Source of the DNA: Alphaproteobacteria bacterium
Lineage (GTDB): Bacteria; Pseudomonadota; Alphaproteobacteria; RS24
Assembly (NCBI GenBank): GCA_949498175.1
Contig: CATDDF010000043.1
Span: 1-48,695, forward strand
Length of the DNA stretch: 48,695 nucleotides
Direction: 5' to 3'
The notes under the pieces are model-generated. The model was given only the letters and a program-made list of their open reading frames with translations. It was not told the origin of the DNA and did no database searches. Positions 37,958 through 48,695 of this stretch are shown here, piece after piece; position 1 is the stretch's first letter; each line of letters starts with the position of its first letter. A program made the position numbers and the translations under genes.

Positions 37958-38806
37958 ATGAACGGCAGCTCTTTGAACAACACAAAAAGCGACGTCAAAA
38001 ACTATAAAACCATTTTCATTTCCGATATTCACCTCGGATCAAAGGCTTGTCAGGCAGAGCTTTTGCTGGATTTTCTGAAACATAATGACAGTGAGAAGCT
38101 GTATCTGGTCGGCGATATTGTCGATGGCTGGCGCTTGAAACGCAAATGGTATTGGCCGCAAAGCCATAATGATGTCGTGCAGAAAATTTTGCGCAAAGCG
38201 CGCAAAGGCACGGAAATTATCTATGTTCCCGGCAATCATGATGAGGGATTGCGCCGTTATATCGGCACACATTTCGGCGGCATTGAAGTCAGACCGACAG
38301 ATATTTATGAAGCGGTTAATGGCGATAAATATCTGGTGCTGCACGGCGACAGTTTCGACAATGTCATGCTTTATGCGCGTTGGTTGGCCTATGTCGGTGA
38401 CCACGCTTATGATTTGGTGTTGCGCTTGAACACGGTGTTCAACGGGCTGCGCCGGTTGATGGGGCTGCGTTATTGGTCCTTGTCATCTTATTTGAAAATC
38501 AAGGTCAAAAACGCTGTTCAATTCATCAGTGAATTTGAGCGCGTTTTGGCGAACGAGGCACAAAAAGCAGGCGTCCAGGGCGTGATTTGCGGCCACATCC
38601 ACCATGCCGAAATGAAGCAATATGGCGATGTTATTTACATGAATGACGGCGATTGGGTGGAAAGTTGCACCGCTCTGGTCGAACATTTTGACGGCACTTG
38701 GGAAATTGTTTTCTGGGCCGATATTGTGGCGAAACGGGGCACGAATTTTGACAAGGACGTCGCTGACGGGACGACGGAGAAACCGTTTGTCGAGGCTGCC
38801 GAATGA
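37958..38806 (+). CDS. Metallophosphoesterase (LpxH-like / PlcP-like phospholipase C family)
   Basis: FISDIHLGSKACQAELLLDFLK, LVGDIVDGWRL, YVPGNHDEGLR, LHGDSFD, CGHIHHAEM. Confidence 0.9.
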   Translation: MNGSSLNNTKSDVKNYKTIFISDIHLGSKACQAELLLDFLKHNDSEKLYLVGDIVDGWRLKRKWYWPQSHNDVVQKILRKARKGTEIIYVPGNHDEGLRRYIGTHFGGIEVRPTDIYEAVNGDKYLVLHGDSFDNVMLYARWLAYVGDHAYDLVLRLNTVFNGLRRLMGLRYWSLSSYLKIKVKNAVQFISEFERVLANEAQKAGVQGVICGHIHHAEMKQYGDVIYMNDGDWVESCTALVEHFDGTWEIVFWADIVAKRGTNFDKDVADGTTEKPFVEAAE

Positions 38807-39801
38807 CAAGAATATTGATCGTGAGCGATGCTTGGGCACCGCAGGTCAATGGGGTGGTCACGACATTGCAGACCGTTATCGGCCATTTGCGCCAGGCGGG
38901 GCATGAGGTCAAAGTCATTTCACCGGATATGTTCAATACCGTGCCCTTGCCGGTCTATCCGGAAATCAAACTCGCCGTCCTACCCAAACGAAAAATGGCT
39001 CGGTTGATTGATATGTTTGCACCCGAGAGAGTCCATATCGCCACAGAAGGGCCACTGGGCTGGGCAGCGCGCGCCATTTGTTTGAAACGGGGCTGGCGTT
39101 TTTCGACCAGCTATCACACAAAATTTCCCGAATACGCTTTTGAGACCGCGCGCATCCCCCTGAAACTTGGTTATGGCATTGTGAAACGTTTTCACGGTAA
39201 ATCCGCTGCCATGATGGTGGCGACCCGATCTTTAGAAGATGATTTGAAAGCGCGCGGCTTTCCCAATGCCGTCACTTGGACGCGCGGGGTCGATACAGAA
39301 TTATACAATCGGCGACGCAAACCGGCGCTGAAATTGGACGCACCGGTCATGGTCTATGTCGGGCGGGTATCGGCCGAAAAAAACATTGAAGCGTTTTTGG
39401 GTCTCGATTTGCCGGGCACCAAGCTGGTGGTCGGCGGCGGCCCGCAATTGGAAAAATTAAAGTCTAAATATCCCGGTGTCACTTTTACCGGCCCGAAATT
39501 CGGCGAAGAATTGGCGGCGCATTATCGCAGTGGCGATGTTTTCGTTTTTCCGAGCAAAACCGACACATTCGGTTTGGTGATGCTGGAAGCCATGGCTTGC
39601 GGACTGCCGGTGGCTGCCTATCCGGTCACCGGACCGCTCGATGTATTGGCCGGATGCCAAGCCGGCGAAATGAATGAAGATTTGGCCAAAGCCGTGAAAC
39701 AGGCATTAAAAGCTGACCCGAAAGCGGCGCGTGACCATGCGTTGAAATTTTCTTGGGAAGCATGTGCCAAAATATTCCTGTCCAATCTCACGCCATTATA
39801 G
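38803..39801 (+). CDS. GT4 family glycosyltransferase (Agt-like candidate)
   Basis: ILIVSDAWAPQVNGVVTTLQTVIGHLRQAGHEV; YVGRVSAEKNIEAFL; VFPSKTDTFGLVMLEAMACGLPVAAYPVTGPLDV; overlaps upstream gene by 4 nt. Confidence 0.92.
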   Translation: MTRILIVSDAWAPQVNGVVTTLQTVIGHLRQAGHEVKVISPDMFNTVPLPVYPEIKLAVLPKRKMARLIDMFAPERVHIATEGPLGWAARAICLKRGWRFSTSYHTKFPEYAFETARIPLKLGYGIVKRFHGKSAAMMVATRSLEDDLKARGFPNAVTWTRGVDTELYNRRRKPALKLDAPVMVYVGRVSAEKNIEAFLGLDLPGTKLVVGGGPQLEKLKSKYPGVTFTGPKFGEELAAHYRSGDVFVFPSKTDTFGLVMLEAMACGLPVAAYPVTGPLDVLAGCQAGEMNEDLAKAVKQALKADPKAARDHALKFSWEACAKIFLSNLTPL

Positions 39802-39811
39802 AAGAGTCAAA

Positions 39812-40207
39812 ATGGCGCGACTGACCGGTAAAATTCAAGGCAAACCCGAACAAGGCAAAACCACCTCGATTTTGCGGATTTGGCATGCTTTTTTGTTCTC
39901 TGTTGACGGATTGCGATATATCGCCGCCAAGGAAACTGCTTTCAAGCAGCAAATTATTATCGGCGTTTTCTTGATGGGACTGGCATATTATTTGGCCGAA
40001 ACCACCTTGGAAATATTGGCGCTTATTTCGCCCATTCTCTTGTGTTGGCTGATCGAAATCATCAACACATCGATTGAAGCCGTCGCTGACGCCATATCTG
40101 AAGAGTTTGATGCCAATATCAAAATTGCCAAGGACCTCGGGTCTCTAGCCGTTTTGACCGGTTTCGGCATTCTTGCATTTGTATGGAGCGCCGTGCTCAT
40201 TTTCTAA
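39812..40207 (+). CDS. dgkA: Diacylglycerol kinase (prokaryotic DgkA family)
   Basis: SVDGLRYIAAKETAFKQQ; LIEIINTSIEAVADAISEEFDANIKIAKDLGSLAVL; small three-TM protein. Confidence 0.9.
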   Translation: MARLTGKIQGKPEQGKTTSILRIWHAFLFSVDGLRYIAAKETAFKQQIIIGVFLMGLAYYLAETTLEILALISPILLCWLIEIINTSIEAVADAISEEFDANIKIAKDLGSLAVLTGFGILAFVWSAVLIF

Positions 40208-40346
40208 AATCCGGATGACCCGCTAAAACCCGGTCGGAAATGTCGTAGTTTGGTCTACCATAGAAACCATGATCTCGTCTCCTCAAACAAATATGCTTGA
40301 AGATCAATGGCTTGAGCCGCGTGACACGGTGCTTGAAACTTGGGAG

Positions 40347-40423
40347 TGGCGCACCGGGGAAGATTCGAACTCCCGACCCCTTGATTCGTAGTCAAGTACT
40401 CTATCCAGCTGAGCTACCGGTGC
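40347..40423 (-). tRNA. tRNA-Arg (anticodon ACG), CCA encoded
   Basis: Minus strand GCACCGGTAGCTCAGCTGGATAGAGTACTTGACTACGAATCAAGGGGTCGGGAGTTCGAATCTTCCCCGGTGCGCCA; full cloverleaf by eye. Confidence 0.97.
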
Positions 40424-40476
40424 GTCGCTCAGCGTTTTACTGGCTGACCTGTTTGAATGCAAGGGGCGATTGCAAT

Positions 40477-41502
40477 TTACCGGTCAAAACGGTCGCGATA
40501 GGCTCGCGCATCGCCCAAACTTGCCGCCTCAAAAACCCCGCGCGCCACGGCGCGGCTCACGCAATCCGCCGCCAAAGCACCCAATTCGGCAAGTGCAAAG
40601 GGGCGTGCTTCATCCGCTTCGGCCAATTTTTCAGCCCCCGTGGCGAGGACAAAAATCGTATCGCCGTCAAACGGCGTATGCACGGCGCGAATGGCGCGCG
40701 CCAAGCCGTCTTGCGCCATAATGGCGACGCGCTTGGCTTCGGCCACAGTCAAATCGGCGGCGACGGCGACCGCACCGATCGTGGTATTGCCGAGGGCCGC
40801 TGCCAATTTACTGCCGGTCATGGGATGTGACGTCGCATCGGCCGCTTGGCCGATAAGCGCCGGCAAACCAAACTCCGGCGCTCCGTTCATTTCAAGCGCT
40901 TTCGCTTGCGCCCAAAACCGCCCTGCCGCATCAACCACACTGCCGAGCGAATTGACCGCCATCAGGGCACCGACTTTGGCCGTGCCGTCAATCGCCACAG
41001 AAGCGCTGCCCAGCCCGCCCTTCAACTGACCGGCTTGGGCACCATATCCGGCACCCATATTGCCAAGCGCGAAATCACGCGACAGCGCGCCATAAGCATC
41101 GCGCCCCAATTGCTGATAAGGCGGTGTGTCGCCCCAATCCTTATCGCCGCCATTGGCGACATCGAATAAAATCGCAGCCGGCACAATCGGTGACGGCTTG
41201 GGGGCACCGGTTTGAAAACCACGCCCGTCAGCCCCCATGGCGGCGGTCACGCCGGAGGCCGCATCAAGCCCGTAAACCGAGCCGCCTGCCAAGACCACCG
41301 CATGCGCCTCGTTGACCAATGTTTCGGGTTTGAGTGCATCGGTTTCGCGCGTGCCCGGCCCACCGCCGAGACTGCTGGCGGCAATCACCGCCGGTGCATC
41401 GGGCACAATGACGCTGACGCCGCTGCGCGTCGCTTCATTAACCGCATGGCCGACTTTAATGCCGGCAATATCGGTAATCAGGTTTTTTGCTCCGGGGGTC
41501 AT
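40477..41502 (-). CDS. P1 family peptidase (DmpA/S58, L-aminopeptidase/D-esterase-like)
   Basis: ITDIAGIKVGHA, GGGPGTRETDALKPE, VVLAGGSVYGLDAASGV, NTTIGAVAVAADLTVAEAKRVA. Confidence 0.92.
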   Translation of the reverse strand: MTPGAKNLITDIAGIKVGHAVNEATRSGVSVIVPDAPAVIAASSLGGGPGTRETDALKPETLVNEAHAVVLAGGSVYGLDAASGVTAAMGADGRGFQTGAPKPSPIVPAAILFDVANGGDKDWGDTPPYQQLGRDAYGALSRDFALGNMGAGYGAQAGQLKGGLGSASVAIDGTAKVGALMAVNSLGSVVDAAGRFWAQAKALEMNGAPEFGLPALIGQAADATSHPMTGSKLAAALGNTTIGAVAVAADLTVAEAKRVAIMAQDGLARAIRAVHTPFDGDTIFVLATGAEKLAEADEARPFALAELGALAADCVSRAVARGVFEAASLGDARAYRDRFDR

Positions 41503-41546
41503 TGGCTTCTCCCTTTGCGCGACGCTAGCCGTGCCTTAAGACGCGG

Positions 41547-43028
41547 TCAAGCGTCTGCTGGCAGTGCTTTGGGCGCGTCGACAGAAACCGCATTTTCGCC
41601 ATCGGCCTCATCGCGCGGCGCGCCGGGGGCTTGGTGCGGTAAGGTGATTTGAAATTGTGTGCCATGGCCATCACTGTGAATAATGTCCAAACGGCCGCCA
41701 TGCCAGCTGACCAAATCGGTGACGATTTTAAGCCCCAAACCGGTGCCGTCAGGTTGGCGCGCACCGGCCATATGCGGCATTAAAAGCGAGCCGCGCCCTT
41801 CGCCGGGCAAGCCCGGGCCACTATCGCTCACGCGAATAATGCAAGCCTGTTCATTATTTGAGGCGCGCATGCGGATTTGCCGCAATGTCTCTTGACCTTT
41901 CATCGCCTGCACGGCGTTGAGCGCCAAATTATAAAGAATGCGGAACATTAAAGTGCGCTCGGCCACCACTTCCACATTGGCCAAACAATCATTGACCAAT
42001 TGCACGCGCCGTCGCGGGTCATGCAAGCGCACGAAATTCAACGCATCGTCGATAATCGGTCGCAGGGGCTGACGCTGCACATCCAAATGGTCACGTTTAT
42101 CGCTGGTATAAAGCGCCGCCCACTCGACCAGAGACAGGCTTTGTTCAATGGCCGTCGCCAATCTTTTGCCGATGCGCTGCTCTTTTTCGCCGGGCAATTG
42201 CATTAATTGTTCGGCGTTCAATTGCAGGCTGGCCAGCAAATTGCGAATGTCATGAGCCAGAAAACTGGCGCCTGCCCCCAAAGCGGCAAGGCGGGCTAGC
42301 TCATCAACATGCAGACGCATGCGGTCTTGAAACGCATCCAGCGAGGCCAATAAGGATTGCGCGTCATCGGCATCTGAAAAGCCCATCGCCGCACTGCCAT
42401 AAAGCCGAATGAACAAATCATCCAGCGATTGCAGCATCAGGCGGCGGAAGAACACGCTGAAGAAAATGGTGAACAAGATGCAAATGCCGAGAAAGGCGAT
42501 GAAAATGCGAATATATATGCCCAGCATATATTCTTGCCAAACACCGGCTGTCGCGATGGCGCGCACTTCCCGCGCTTTACCCATTGTTCCATTGTAAATG
42601 GCAAATTGCGATTCCGACGGGGTGACCATTAACCATAATAATGTGCGAATACCGTCAAACACCCCGGTTTGGGTCAAATCGATGGTTCGACTGATCGGCC
42701 CGGGCTGGGGGCTGACCACCAGCCAAGTCAATTTTCCTTTGTCCTCTCCGGGCGCTCTGACTTCAATACCCGACATACGCAAAGAGCGGGTTTCATACAT
42801 GGCCTGCCAGTCCATATCAGACTGCGTTGCGGCCAATTTAACCATAAATTCAGCCAGCCCATGCGTTTCCGACATATTGCGGTTCAACCATTCAGCGTAA
42901 ATATACGGCATGACGAAAAACAAGCCGGCTGAAAAAAGGCCAATAGCGAGGAAAATCACCTGCCGCGGCAGGGTCGGCAGACGCACCGCGTGTCCGGCTT
43001 TTCGAAACATACGCAAATCACTCATCAT
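41547..43028 (-). CDS. Sensor histidine kinase, membrane-bound
   Basis: Two TM segments; H-box FLAHDIRNLLASLQLNAEQL; N-box LALNAVQAM; G-boxes DSGPGLPGEG, GTGLGLKIV. Confidence 0.92.
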   Translation of the reverse strand: MMSDLRMFRKAGHAVRLPTLPRQVIFLAIGLFSAGLFFVMPYIYAEWLNRNMSETHGLAEFMVKLAATQSDMDWQAMYETRSLRMSGIEVRAPGEDKGKLTWLVVSPQPGPISRTIDLTQTGVFDGIRTLLWLMVTPSESQFAIYNGTMGKAREVRAIATAGVWQEYMLGIYIRIFIAFLGICILFTIFFSVFFRRLMLQSLDDLFIRLYGSAAMGFSDADDAQSLLASLDAFQDRMRLHVDELARLAALGAGASFLAHDIRNLLASLQLNAEQLMQLPGEKEQRIGKRLATAIEQSLSLVEWAALYTSDKRDHLDVQRQPLRPIIDDALNFVRLHDPRRRVQLVNDCLANVEVVAERTLMFRILYNLALNAVQAMKGQETLRQIRMRASNNEQACIIRVSDSGPGLPGEGRGSLLMPHMAGARQPDGTGLGLKIVTDLVSWHGGRLDIIHSDGHGTQFQITLPHQAPGAPRDEADGENAVSVDAPKALPADA

Positions 43029-43059
43029 TAACCTTTAGCCCATAAAGCTTAACAAAAGG

Positions 43060-44499
43060 TTAACGGCGCAACAAAGCCAAAAGCCCCACTATTTTGCGGG
43101 TGCGCGGACCGAATAGGGTTGGCGTATAATAATCACCGGCGGCACGTTTGGAGGCTTCGCCGCGTGTCGGATAGGGCGCAATCACTCCTGCCATAGCCGA
43201 TATCGGCAAGCCCTGTGCCAGCGCCATGGTCCACGGCGCCAGCAAATCACCGGCTCCTTTGCCGACAATCGATGCCCCCAAAATACGGCCATTGCGCGTC
43301 GTCACCACTTTCACCATACCGCGCATATCGCGCTCGGCGCGGGCCCGGTCATTTTCTTCAAACGGCCAGCGCAGCACTTTAACGGCCGCATATTTTTCCC
43401 GCGCCTCGGCTTCGCTCAAACCGACCGAAGCCAATTCAGGATTGGTATAGGTGACGCGCGGCAGAGCCGTGAAATTGACTTTGGCAGGCAGAAAAAACAA
43501 AATATTGCGAATGACCAAACCGGCTTGATAGCCCGCCGCATGGGTGAATTGCGGCCCCCCATTGACATCGCCAATGGCAAATATTTTCTTATTGCTGCTG
43601 CGCAATCTTTTATCGACAAGAATATGCGGTGCCGGCCCGTCGCTGGCGGCGACCCCTGCCTTGTCCAAATCCAAAGCCGCCAAATTGGGCTTACGGCCGG
43701 CCGCGACCAATAAGGCATCGCCCGTTACTTGCGCGCCATTTTGCAATGAAACGGTAATCTTTGTTCCCGCGCCTTTGCCACTGCCGGCGACCGCCGCAAT
43801 GCGCGCACGCTCCATCAAGCTCACACCGTCTTCCAGCAATTGACTTTTTACATGGGCGGCGGTTTCAGGGTCGTCGCGCCCCAAAAAGCGGTCAGCTTCC
43901 AAAACCGTCACCTGAGTGCCGAGGCGGCAAAAGGCTTGCGCCATTTCAGCGCCGATCGGCCCACCGCCGATAATCAGCAAATGTTTGGGCTGGCGCGTCA
44001 GCTTGAAAACCGTCTCATTGGTCAGATAGGGCACGGATTTCAGGCCGCGAATATTGGGCACGCTGGCGGTTGAGCCTGTCGCGATAACAAAGCGCTTGGC
44101 ACGAATAATCGCATTGCCTGCCTTTAAGGTTTTGGCGTCGATAAATTTACCCGTCGCCTCAATGACACGAACGCCGAGACCGGAAAACCGCTCCACACTA
44201 TCGACCGGCTCAATCGCTTCAATGGTCTCGCGCACATGCGCCATGACGGCTTTGAAATCGACTTTCGGCTTGGTCGCGGCAATGCCGAAGGGCTTATTGG
44301 AGCGCCCCATATGGGCACGCTCGGCCGCCGCCAGCAGCGCCTTTGACGGCACACAGCCATAATTCAGGCAATCGCCGCCCATTTTATGCCCCTCGACCAG
44401 AACCACTTGTGCGCCCATTTGCGCCGCCCCGGCGGCAACGGAAAGGCCGCCCGAGCCGCCGCCAATAACGCAAATATCGGTTTGAATGTGCTCAGCCAT
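43060..44499 (-). CDS. Dihydrolipoamide dehydrogenase/mercuric reductase-like FAD-NAD(P)-disulfide oxidoreductase
   Basis: GGGSGGLSVAAGAAQMGA, GGDCLNYGCVPSKALL redox disulfide, IIGGGPIGAEMAQAFCRLG, IFAIGDVNGGPQFTHAA. Confidence 0.92.
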   Translation of the reverse strand: MAEHIQTDICVIGGGSGGLSVAAGAAQMGAQVVLVEGHKMGGDCLNYGCVPSKALLAAAERAHMGRSNKPFGIAATKPKVDFKAVMAHVRETIEAIEPVDSVERFSGLGVRVIEATGKFIDAKTLKAGNAIIRAKRFVIATGSTASVPNIRGLKSVPYLTNETVFKLTRQPKHLLIIGGGPIGAEMAQAFCRLGTQVTVLEADRFLGRDDPETAAHVKSQLLEDGVSLMERARIAAVAGSGKGAGTKITVSLQNGAQVTGDALLVAAGRKPNLAALDLDKAGVAASDGPAPHILVDKRLRSSNKKIFAIGDVNGGPQFTHAAGYQAGLVIRNILFFLPAKVNFTALPRVTYTNPELASVGLSEAEAREKYAAVKVLRWPFEENDRARAERDMRGMVKVVTTRNGRILGASIVGKGAGDLLAPWTMALAQGLPISAMAGVIAPYPTRGEASKRAAGDYYTPTLFGPRTRKIVGLLALLRR

Positions 44500-45223
44500 T
44501 TTTCGTCCCCTTCAAACGGCGCCATAAAATCGGCGCCAATGACAAAATTGCCAGCGCCAGAAGCGGCCCCAAAATTTCAGGGCTTTGCATGACGCTTAAA
44601 TCCGGCCGTTCACCGGCTTGTAACAGAACTGATATGCCATTGCCGATAGAGGCAAAAACAAAAGTCCCCGGCATAATGCCGAAAAAAGTAGTCAGCAAAA
44701 AGACCAGAAAACGCACACCGACCAGCGCCGCCCCCAAATTAACAATGAAAAACGGAAATATCGGCAATAGCCGCAAAACCAGCATATAAGACCAGGCATC
44801 GCGGTTAAAAGCGGCTTCGAATTTTTGCAAAGCCGGACCGGCGCGCGCGCGCAATGTGTCGCCGATAATATAGCGCGCCGCGACAAACAAACCGCTGGCC
44901 CCCAAAGTCGCTGAGATAACGATAATCACCCCGCCAGCCCAAGTGCCGAACATCAAACCGCCGGCCAGGCTGAGCCATAAAGCGCCGGGCAAGGAAAAAG
45001 CGACGGCGGTAATGTAAACCGCCATATAGGCCAAAATGGTGACGGCGAGATTATCGGCCACAGCGCGTTTCAACGTCGCTTCGTTCTCAGCCAGCCCTTG
45101 ATAACTCACCAGCGCATCCAAATCGAAAATGAAAAAACCCAGCAAGAGTGCAGCAAACAGCCCGATAAGAACGATTTTTTTGCGCCCCGATGCAGCGTTT
45201 ATATTGTCATTGTTTTTATTCAT
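44492..45223 (-). CDS. TVP38/TMEM64 family membrane protein (VTT domain)
   Basis: LPGALWLSLAGGLMFGTWAGGVIIVISATLGASGLFVAARYIIGDTLR; LRLLPIFPFFIVNLGAALVGV. Confidence 0.9.
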   Translation of the reverse strand: MNKNNDNINAASGRKKIVLIGLFAALLLGFFIFDLDALVSYQGLAENEATLKRAVADNLAVTILAYMAVYITAVAFSLPGALWLSLAGGLMFGTWAGGVIIVISATLGASGLFVAARYIIGDTLRARAGPALQKFEAAFNRDAWSYMLVLRLLPIFPFFIVNLGAALVGVRFLVFLLTTFFGIMPGTFVFASIGNGISVLLQAGERPDLSVMQSPEILGPLLALAILSLAPILWRRLKGTKNG

Positions 45224-45367
45224 TTGACCATGCCTCCCCCGCATAAAACCGCGCTGCGTAAAGCCAAGAAGATTGACTTTAACGCCGTTTTTAGCTAAAT
45301 CCGCCCGAGATATAAACGGAACTCAGCAGAAACACACTATTTTTCTGTGACGTAAGGAGTGGGTCAG

Positions 45368-45502
45368 GTGAAAAGAACTTTCCAACCAAGCAATCTGGTG
45401 CGCAAACGCCGCCACGGTTTCCGTTCCCGCATGGCCACCAAAAACGGTCGTCTGGTATTGGCGCGCCGTCGTGCCCGCGGCCGCAAAACCCTGTCTGCCT
45501 AA
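45368..45502 (+). CDS. rpmH: 50S ribosomal protein L34 (GTG start; absent from supplied ORF track)
   Basis: Translated directly: (M)[43 protein letters not shown], 44 aa, SD GGAG upstream. Confidence 0.97.
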   Translation: MKRTFQPSNLVRKRRHGFRSRMATKNGRLVLARRRARGRKTLSA

Positions 45503-45511
45503 GACGTTTTC

Positions 45512-45892
45512 ATGACACGCACAGGTCACGCGCTGTCAAGCTTGCGCGTCCGGCGCTTGTTTCTGGCTGCCGCCAAGGCCGATAAAGAGGTGCGGCGCGG
45601 CTTGATTGTGCAGGCGCGCATGCGCGACAAGGATGAAGCCTCGCCGACACCGGTGCGCTATGGGCTGACGGCGAGCAAGAAAATCGGCAGTGCGGTAGCG
45701 CGCAATCGGGCACGCCGTCGATTACGCGCTTTGGCGCAAGAAATTTTGCCGCTGGAAGGTAAGGCCGGTTTCGACTATGTGATGATAGGTCGTGTGCATA
45801 CGGCACCGCGGCCCTGGCATAAGCTGAAAAGCGATTTGCGCTCTGCTTTGAAAACACTGCATGGAAAAGCGCCGAAGGATAGTAAAGCATGA
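45512..45892 (+). CDS. rnpA: Ribonuclease P protein component
   Basis: RYGLTASKKIGSAVARNRARRRLRAL; position between rpmH and yidC. Confidence 0.95.
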   Translation: MTRTGHALSSLRVRRLFLAAAKADKEVRRGLIVQARMRDKDEASPTPVRYGLTASKKIGSAVARNRARRRLRALAQEILPLEGKAGFDYVMIGRVHTAPRPWHKLKSDLRSALKTLHGKAPKDSKA

Positions 45893-47701
45893 ATGATCAA
45901 AATAATTTCTTAATGGCCATTATTTTGAGCCTTGCGGTTTTGTTGGGCTGGCAGTTTTTCGTTACCGAGCCGCGCCTTGCCGAAGAGCGCGCGCGCCAGC
46001 AAGCCCAAGCCGATGCAACGCAACAAGCCGATAATGCGCCGCTGCGCGCTGATGGGCTGGCTGCCGATTTGGCACCACAAGCAGGCAATGCGGGGGCACA
46101 ACCGCAAGTGGCAGCGCGTGTCACTGACGGGTTTGCCGAAGCCCCGCGTGTGGCCATTGAGACACCGCAATTGACCGGTTCAATCGCGCTCATGGGCGCG
46201 CGCTTTGATGATTTGGTGCTGAAAGCCTATGGCGCGACAGCAGCCGAAAATGCGCCGCGTCAGATTTTGCTGCAACGCGAAGGCCAAAAGGGCCATTGGC
46301 AAGCGCAGCATGGCTTTGTTGCCGCGCCCGACAGCAAGGTCACATTGCCGGATGAAAAAACCGTCTGGCAAGCCAGCGGCGACGGCCGTTTGACCCCTAG
46401 CGCGCCGGTGACGCTGCGCCATGTCACGCCGGAAGGTTTGGTGTTGTCGCAAACCATAAGCGTCGATGATAATTTCATGTTTACCATCACCCAGCGCGCT
46501 CAAAACGCAACCGGCGAAACGCTGACGCTCTACCCGTTCGGGCAAATTGCGCGCACCGGCACGCCGCGCCTTACCGATTTGTTTATTCTGCACGAAGGGC
46601 CGATTGGCTTTTTTGGCGAAGAAGGCCTCAATGAAATCGATTATGATGATTTGCTGAGCGACGGGCCGGTCAAGCAAAGCGCCACAGGTGGCTGGCTTGG
46701 CATGACAGATAAATATTGGGCCGCTGCGCTCATCCCGCCTCAAGAGCAAGCCTTTACCGGTCGCTTTACCGGCCATGCAGATGGCCAAATGGGCGGCCAA
46801 AGCGCGCCCGTCTATCGCAGCGATTTTCTGCTCGCGGGAACGACATTGGCGCCCGGCCAAAGCCTTGAAAGCACGAGCCGGTTTTTCGCCGGCGCCAAGC
46901 GCGTCGATGTGATTGACGCTTATGCCGATAGCGGCATTACCCGGTTTGACTTGCTGATCGATTGGGGTTGGTTTTACTTCCTGACCAAGCCCATGTTCAA
47001 CGCGCTGGCGCTTTTTTACGCCTTTTTCGGCAATTACGGCATTGCCATTTTGCTGGTCACCGTGCTCATCAAATTGGCCTTTTTCCCACTCGCCAATCGC
47101 TCTTATGAAACCATGGCGAAAATGAAAAAATTGCAGCCGCGCATGTTGCAAATCCGCGAAGTCCATAAGGACGACCGACAAGCGCAGCAGCAGGAATTGA
47201 TGAAGATTTACCGCGAAGAAAAGCTCAATCCGCTGGCCGGTTGTCTGCCCATTCTCATTCAAATTCCGGTGTTTTTCTCCATTTATAAAGTGCTGTTTGT
47301 GACCATTGATATGCGTCACCAGCCTTTCTTTGGTTGGATTCAAGACTTGTCGGCACCCGACCCGACCTCGCTCTTCAATCTGTTCGGGCTCTTGCCTTAT
47401 GATGTGCCGAGCTTTCTGCTCATCGGCATATGGCCGGTCTTAATGGGCCTCACCATGTATGTGCAAATGCAGATGAACCCGCCACCGCCCGACCCGATAC
47501 AAGCGCGCATGTTCCAAATCCTGCCGATTTTCTTCACCTTTATTCTTGCCGGTTTTCCGGCCGGTTTGGTGATTTATTGGGCATGGAACAATTTTCTCTC
47601 GCTATTGCAGCAGGGCTATATTATGCGCCGTCACGGCGTCGAGATTGAACTGTTCAAAAATCTCGGCCTCCGCCGCAAAGCCGCACAGCAAGGCGACGAT
47701 C

Positions 47702-47721
<20 letters not shown>
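45889..47721 (+). CDS. yidC: Membrane protein insertase YidC
   Basis: FFVTEPRL N-terminus; YGIAILLVTVLIKLAFFPLANRSYETMAKMKKLQP; NPLAGCLPILIQIPVFFSIYKVLFV. Confidence 0.97.

Positions 47722-48695
<974 letters not shown>

Noticed and set aside
40297-40830. 177-aa plus-strand ORF
   Set aside because: Contains GAPGKIRTPDPLIRSQVLYPAELPVRR, the well-known artefactual translation across a tRNA gene; it overlaps tRNA-Arg and is antisense to the DmpA-like peptidase
46180-47343. 387-aa minus-strand ORF antisense to yidC
   Set aside because: Shadow ORF of a strongly supported yidC frame; no recognisable protein motif

Overview
The window is a compact alphaproteobacterial chromosome segment, inferred from gcrA, class I lysK, long-form dcd, a SAM-II riboswitch ahead of metZ, and the argB / argD-argF-hslO gene content. 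I support about 47 protein-coding genes, one tRNA-Arg(ACG), one SAM-II riboswitch, several intrinsic terminators and several candidate operators. I saw no phage, transposase, integrase or CRISPR array. The observations most worth following up are: (1) an arsC-aqpS | plcP-like / agt-like / dgkA block, with a three-repeat, 11-bp-periodic Pho-box-like element in front of the metallophosphoesterase gene, which suggests phosphate-stress lipid remodelling coupled to DAG recycling and arsenate defence; (2) an apparent split photolyase in reversed order, with a FAD-binding catalytic domain gene followed by a separate photolyase-N-like alpha/beta domain gene; (3) a consensus sigma-54 promoter plus two TGCCTA-N5-TAGGCA palindromes upstream of porin-glnK-amtB; (4) five GANTC (CcrM) sites clustered upstream of gcrA; (5) a GT2 glycosyltransferase split by a one-base frameshift at a GGGG run; (6) an outer-membrane beta-barrel C-terminal remnant; (7) tandem hairpins in the argD leader. 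All product calls come from reading protein motifs. No database search was run.
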